Origin: Oxytricha trifallax
Lineage: Eukaryota; Ciliophora; Spirotrichea; Sporadotrichida; Oxytrichidae
NCBI GenBank assembly: GCA_000711775.1
Contig: ARYC01000233.1
Span: forward strand, 1 to 64,000
Length of the DNA stretch: 64,000 bases
Reading direction: 5' to 3'
The notes under the pieces were generated by a model that saw only the letters and a program-made list of their open reading frames with translations, made no database searches and was not told where the DNA came from. The first letter of the stretch is position 1; the number at the start of each line of letters is the position of its first letter. This document shows positions 57,981-64,000 of this stretch, in pieces. The position numbers and the translations under genes are program-made.

Positions 57981-58169
57981 ATAGATAGAATAGTGGTTGA
58001 GTAAAATAAACTTTAGACCTCTCCCACATGATCCAAAAGTGCATTTTGAGTGATTAAATTAAATACATTTACTATAAAATTCACATTAAAACCTATTAAT
58101 AACCCCAACCCCTAACAAATTCCCTACAAATCAAAGCAAACCTAAATAAGGGGTTTTGGAGTTTTGAAT

Positions 58170-59046
58170 GATACTTAAATTTAAATGATTTAAAAACCTT
58201 TTATATAGCATAAGCATGGTTCCTAATATTTAATATTTTTGAATTATCTACTGGATTGAATTCGTATCACCATAATTAATTTCAATGATAAGAACTAAAT
58301 TACTTAATCATAAGGCCTAGTGGAAATTTTTTATTAGAGATTTTAGCCTTAAAATTTTTCAAAAAATGTAAATTGAATATCTTATTGAAAAATTTGGAAC
58401 CAAATCTTCTTGGGTTCTAATTACTATTATTGTTATATGATAACTTTGTTTTATATTAATTAATTTTTATAAAATTTTCAATATTTTCTAACTTATGTCT
58501 AAAAGTATAAATTAATTGTTTCAAAAACTTGTTTTTAATGGTTTAGATTTTGAACTATTTGAACTATATATATATAATATTTATAGTTAAATTTTTTTAA
58601 TTTATAATCAGTTTAAATATTATAATATTAATTATTTTAAATGCCTATAATAAAATATTTATATTTTACTTCAAACTAAATAGTTATTGATTGTAATAAA
58701 ATCATGAAACTATTTATACCTAAGTATATAAAATAAATTTAATTAAAAACTACTTATATTTTAAATATTCCACTTGAATATTAACTTTGAAATATTTTTA
58801 TATAATTCAAAAAATAAATCCATGATTATATATAAGTCGAATAACAAACAAAATATAATTGTGATATAAAAAGGTATATTAGTATGTTTAAAATATCAAG
58901 TAATATGCTTAACGCGAATCAAATAAAAATAATAAATAAGCCTTAAATGTAGGCTTAATTTATCAAGTCTAGCAATATTTTTGAATAATATTTTCTATTT
59001 AGCGTATTTTTAGAATAATTAAAGTTTTTTTTTTAAAAAAATCACA
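58170..59046. other. AT-rich spacer between TBE-C and LRR copy E
   Basis: No gene. It is related to 37850-38690 ahead of copy C (shared words AATATCTTATT, AATTTATCAAGTCTA/ATCTAACTA, TGTAGGCTTAATTTATCA), supporting a B-C / D-E unit duplication. Confidence 0.55.
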
Positions 59047-62000
59047 TCAAAATAAAAAGGATCTACATATTTCTGGTCTACATGATTTATATATTGGGAC
59101 TTATGACATCCTTATTAGATTAGACTTGACTTAGTTCTAATCAAGAGCTTTGTAGTAACTATCGAAAAAATGCATGTTAAGCATATCTCTGGGTAGATTA
59201 AGAAATTTCAAATTAATACAGGAAGTTTATAATAAATAATACATTTTAAATATTTAGGAAGCTAGCCCTAAGCAGAAAGTATCAAATAATTTCGAATCTT
59301 ATTAATGTAAATTCTTTTCTTGATACAAAAAACTTATAATAAATAGGAAAGAGAAGGTTCCCTGTATCATAGACTAAAATTTTATTTATTTATTTATCTA
59401 TAATTATTGAATAAACATACTTATCCCATCTTTTAACTTCCTCTCCTGTACTACATAACTTTTTCTTATAAATAATTTACTAAGTTTTAAACTATTTCAT
59501 ATCTCATTAAATACTAGAAACTATAAAGATTCGATGTTTTTATAATAATGTGATTTTAAGTAAAATATTCAAATCTTTACTAGTATATAAGAGTAGATAT
59601 TTATATAAAAAGGATTGTTCATAGATTATGATATAGAATTTTTAAAATGATAAAGTGTGCATATTTTTTTGTATGGGAAGGAAAATTTTATTGGGGCATC
59701 AGAAATTATCCATCTAAGGTGTAAAAACAATTTGGGGCAGGGAATTCATTCCTTCAATTATAAATATATATTTTAATTGATAAGATGAAATCGTTGTTTA
59801 GTTATACTTTGAATTTGTTTCAGGAGTAATTCCCGAGTAATTTGTAACTAAAGTTAGTTCTTCTAATTAAGCACCAAATTTTAATAAGCCTATTCCAATT
59901 GGATCAAGAAGTTCTTTGTCAATATAATTTATATAATGAATAAAATATCAATTTATAAATCACGGTTTCTAAAAATAAATATATATAGTGAGTTAAGAAT
60001 AATAAGATTAAGACTCATTTTTAAATGCTCAAATAATTTAATTAAACTTGACTTATACTGATTTACTAATTTTATTTAGATAGTAAAAGCTAATAAATAT
60101 GAGTGTTATTTATAATTAAGGCAAAGAAGATTGCCTAGTAAAATGAAATAAAAATATTCTGAAAGATATGAAAGCTTCTGTGTAATAATTCAGAAGGATA
60201 TTTGTGATTCACAAAGAAAACTGATAATTTAATTATATTTCAAAGATGTCAAATATAGTTCAAAGGTGGAAGAATAAGTTGCATATATCTCATTGGAATA
60301 TTTAGTAATGGATTAAGAATTTTATCATAAGCAAATGCAAATTATTTTTTTTATAATACATTCGATTTAAGAAACGAATTTAATTTAATTAATTAAAAAA
60401 TAAAAATCATAGCAGTAATTAATTCCAGAGTAGCCTAAAATTATAATCCAAATAGATTCTACGGTAGATTTCGCAATATTTGTCTGGAATTTATAATTGG
60501 CAATATTACTGAATCATTCAAAGATGAAATATTTTTTGAATTTGATATAAATTCCGAAAAATAATTAAAGGCGTTTTTCTTATTATGGAGAAGAGGTAAT
60601 AAATTATAGCAAAACAAATCACTATCTCCTATGGTATTCAATTAGCATAATATTGAGAGGGTTTGGAGATATTTGTAAAAATTTAACATAATGTATTTTA
60701 TAACAATTTAATTTTATTGTAGGAATACATTCAAAATTGGGAAATTAATTTAAATTAAATTAATTATAAATCAAAATCTTGGCAGTTAAAGTTAGCCAAT
60801 TTAAACGATCTTGGGCTCATTCGATAGAGAATTCAAAATTAGCTGGACTTTATTATTGGCGGTACTATTTTATCGCATCCCTGGAGCGAGATAACTTCAC
60901 TTTAATTAAACTTATCTAAATTCATTAAATTATACCCTCACATAGAGTCGATGCGATAAAATAGTACCGCCAATAATAAAGTCCAGCTAATTTTGAATTC
61001 TCTATCGAATGAGCCCAAAATCGTTTAAATTGGCTAACTTTAACTGCCAAGATTTTGATTTATAATTAATTTAATTTAAATTAATTTCCCAATTTTGAAT
61101 GTATTCCTACAATAATTGTTTATCCATAATGAAATTTTCTACAATAAAATTTTTTTATTGACAAATTAATTTTTTTTGCTATCAAAAAGTTTAAATATTT
61201 TCATATGATTATTATATGTAACAAGTAACTTAATTTATTAACTAAAATTTAACCTACATGCAGGCTAAGCTTTTTCAAATTTGTGTAGTACTGTAGTATT
61301 TATAGACACTATCTAGTACTTGCTAAATAATCCTAATTTTTTATGAAATTTCTTACATCTAAATTGATACTTTTAATGATTTTAGAGTCAAAATGAGAAA
61401 TTACATCAGAAACGTGATCTATACTCTTAGCATTATGCACAATTAAAGTAAATTCTTAAATTTTAGGCCCTAAATATCTTAAGACTACTTCATAAGATTC
61501 GTATGTTCCTATTAAGAATCTGTCAAACTTCAATGATCTCAATTAAGAACATTTATAAACAAAATTATTAGTATCTCACGAGCTAAAATTAATTTTGTTA
61601 AATAGATTTATAAATTTTGAATTTATAAGGAATTAAATTTATTAAATTGTTTGACAAAAAGCCAATTAATCAATTTTAATTAGTTCTTTGTTTAAATGCG
61701 ACTAGTTTTTTATTAACATTTAAAATATTAGTTTTTTATTCTAAGAAACATAATATACATGAAGAACTCTCATTTTAAGTATTTTAATTTATTATAAATT
61801 AAAAACTCTCTTATGCATTAATCAAGCTGATCTATATTATCTCAACTGCAAATACTTAAAATATCATTTTTAAAATCTTTTACAAAATTTTAAAAAAAAT
61901 TATCTCAAAATATTTTTATTTTATCTTTAAATAATATTTTTAAACATATAAATACAAGTTTAGGTTTTAATTATCGCAATGGAATTAAAATTTCAGCATT

Positions 62001-64000
62001 TTTAGTTGTTATATTTAATAAAATATAACCATTATTATCATTATTTGTTCTTGAAACATATAATTAAATGTCATTTATATATAGCAAATATATAAATAAA
62101 ATGTGCATATTTGATTAAATTTAAATAGAAAAGTGATAAATATATTTTAATGTATAATTTTGGATATATTTGTTATACGTTTACTAAGATTTTAAAATTA
62201 TATATTAACTCAATTGTAATTTTCTTATACTAGATTCGGATTAAATTTTTTAGGTACAAAAAATTAATATTAAAATTATAACCCAAAAATTAAAATTTCA
62301 ATAAAACAAACCAAAATTATTGATTTTAGGGATCTTAAGCTCCCACTAAATTTGATTTAATATAATTATATATCCCTCAATCTCAAAATAGTTATATTTA
62401 TTGTATAAATTCAACTTTAATTATTATGAATATTCAATTGAACAAACTCCAAAGATTTAAGGTTTTCTTGTTAACCAAGGGCTTGTAAAAGAATAACAAG
62501 TGCTGCCTCATTAATTTAAATGTTTTCAAATTTGAAATGCTAGAGATTATTAGATTAAAAAAGTTAATTCTTGGTTTAAATTTTGGATAATTTCCCCCCT
62601 GAAATTGAAAGTTTTTTTCCATAAAAGCCTGAAAGGATAGTTTCTATAGCATTTTAATCAAATGGGTTTTCGTACAAGCCATTTGATACATTATTTTTAA
62701 ATTTGAGACTTTCTAACTCCATTGAGAGTAGATCATTAAAAACTTAATGTTAAGCTTATTAATAATATTGATATTTCTATTATGCTTATCTTTTTTTAGA
62801 ATTCATTTTTTCAAAAGCATTGTTTAATTCAAATTTAGTAAAAGTAGAGTTACTTCTGACAAAAGCAGTAAAGTAATAAAAGTTATACTCATTTAGATTT
62901 AAATTTTAATAATAAATACTTGTTCTAACCGAGAAACCCCTCCCCACACCACTCCCTACCCACAACCTTATCCTTTTTCATATCGAATTATTAATCCTCG
63001 AGGTCTGAATCTACATCTTTCTTGAAATTATGATTATACAATAATAATAATAGTATTCTTAATTGATAAATTTAATTATATCACTAGAATCTGCCTATTT
63101 TTTTATTAAAATTTCATATGAAAAATATATTTAAAAAATTTCAAAAATTTAAATCTCTCAAGTCATTTAAACTCGATATGATTCGCAATATTAGTAAATA
63201 TCAATTTTTTACTTTTTAAAAATCTATATTTTTTGGAGGTGAGAGATAGATTGGGACGGGTGTGGGAAGCTTTGGGGAGGGGTGGTTAGGGATATCTCGG
63301 TTAGAACAAATACTTATTTATACACTTTATTATATTTATTATTAATTAGATGTGTATTTAATATTGCGAAAAGAAAACGTAATTTATATTTTAATTAATA
63401 AAATTTTATTAATAATATGTTTTCTTTTAATAGCCTAAATCTTTGAAGCTTAACTTATCTATTTTATAAACCCATCCACATTTTTTCTCCAATTTTATAT
63501 GATGAATTCATATTTTTCAAAGTTAACTGTTTAATGTTAGAATTTTATCTAAAAGCGCTCCCCCAAAATTCATCTATTTCGATTGCTAAAATTAATAAGC
63601 TATCAAGTTTTAAGTTTTGAATATGATCATTAGTTTTAATAAATGATGTGATTTTCTAGTGAACTACTTAATGTATAAGTTTTTGAAAAATCAGAGTCAG
63701 ACTTTTAACACTTTTTGGAATAAAATCTATAAGTTCGTGTTCAAAGTAGAATTATTGCTCAACAGAAACAGTCAAAGTCAAGGAAATCAAGTATCTATGT
63801 AATTAACTCAAATTTATAATAAAAGTTTATTGATAAATAGAATTAACTATAAAAAATGAAATCTTTATTTTAAAATTAGTACAAATTAACTGAAAATATC
63901 ATGATTTTTTAATAAAAATTAATTGTTCATCAAATTTGATTAAAATAAGTGTAGACCTTCCCCATTTGTTTTTATTTTTTAAACTCCAATTGAATTTGTT
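59047..64000 (-). CDS. LRR family gene, copy E (5' part outside the window)
   Basis: TGA at 59047. Segments from the 3' end: 59047-59228, 59260-59300, 59800-59932, a diverged segment 60115-60640 (SSLNDSVILPIINSRQI), 61250-61558, 61965-62015, 62430-62762, 62812-62905, 63430-63815, and the start of the next from 63940. It is closest to copy C throughout. The foldback at 60717-61112 is shared with C. A second foldback (62921-63308) lies next to the segment ending 62905. The first three segments, including the MVES start, would lie beyond the right edge. Confidence 0.7.
60717..61112. mobile_element. Foldback element family 1, copy 4 (396 bp, one arm deleted)
   Basis: The ends are TTGTAGGAATACATTC and its complement, TA-flanked (60715-60716, 61113-61114). 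The right arm lacks the stretch that pairs with GAGCGAGATAACTTCAC and instead reads AGAGTCGATGCG. It is at the same place as copy 3 in LRR copy C. Confidence 0.85.
62921..63308. mobile_element. Foldback element family 2, copy 2 (388 bp)
   Basis: The ends are TGTTCTAACCGAGA and TCTCGGTTAGAACA, with a 6-bp target duplication AATACT (62915-62920, 63309-63314). The arms contain CCCCTCCCCACACC and GGTGTGGGAAGCTTTGGGGAGG. It is shorter than the 981-bp copy, and the interiors differ. Confidence 0.85.

Larger units (their letters stand above)
54102..58166. mobile_element. TBE-C, telomere-bearing element (4,065 bp), different subfamily
   Basis: The left end is CAAAACCCTAAAACCCCTTA and the right end TAAGGGGTTTTGGAGTTTTG, flanked by AAT on both sides (54099-54101, 58167-58169). 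Gene order is as in TBE-A/B, but the coding and spacer sequences are clearly diverged, so it belongs to another TBE subfamily. It is the best preserved: transposase and 22-kDa genes are intact, and the kinase gene has one frameshift. It lies between the 5' end of LRR copy D and the 3' end of copy E. Confidence 0.95.

Overview
The window looks like germline (micronuclear) DNA of a hypotrich ciliate of the Oxytricha/Stylonychia/Tetmemena kind. Three things point there. Real coding regions use TAA and TAG as sense codons (glutamine by alignment) and TGA as stop. Three 4.1-kb transposons end in C4A4 telomere-like repeats and are flanked by 3-bp ANT target duplications, the hallmark of telomere-bearing elements (TBEs). 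Conserved coding segments are separated by very AT-rich spacers with short direct repeats (pointers) at the junctions, as expected of macronuclear-destined segments (MDSs) interrupted by internally eliminated sequences (IESs). The genus cannot be settled from the sequence alone.

Layout. 1-10,750 is the least repetitive part. It holds the edge of a gene on the minus strand (1-240), a 3-kb non-coding stretch, an unidentified multi-intron gene on the minus strand (3378-7935), and a plus-strand gene related to Tc1/IS630 DDE transposases (8042-10746) that carries a very long insertion between its catalytic aspartates and a spliceosomal intron. TBE-A occupies 12,153-16,261.

From 17,041 to the right edge there are five tandem minus-strand copies (A-E) of one leucine-rich-repeat (LRR) gene family. 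Each is cut into about 13 conserved segments in normal order. Each full copy starts with MVES and ends in SFLF or a close variant followed by TGA. Copies A, B and D resemble one another, as do C and E, and B-C and D-E look like a duplicated two-gene unit. The spacers have collected mobile DNA: TBE-B inside gene B, TBE-C between D and E, two decayed TBE remnants in gene A, four copies of a TA-flanked foldback element, two copies of a second foldback family with 6-bp target duplications, a LINE 3' fragment, a LINE-tailed element with a single intact 498-residue ORF, and an unrelated 617-bp inverted-repeat element. Gene C also contains an MT-A70 methyltransferase-like gene on the opposite strand, inside the spacer between two of its segments.

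How the parts work together. Each TBE carries a transposase (plus strand), a spliced '22-kDa' gene (minus strand) and a zinc-finger/kinase gene (plus strand), the last two divergent from a shared iteron-rich spacer. In TBE-C the transposase and 22-kDa genes are intact and the kinase gene has one frameshift; TBE-A and TBE-B are more decayed. TBE transposases are known in Oxytricha to take part in genome rearrangement. The LRR genes would be usable only after precise removal of the spacers, or may be germline duplicates that are decaying. The strongest new observations are the two length-conserved introns of the TBE 22-kDa gene, the pointer-delimited LRR gene array loaded with transposons, the half-LINE, the nested MT-A70-like gene and the DDE gene with its long insertion.
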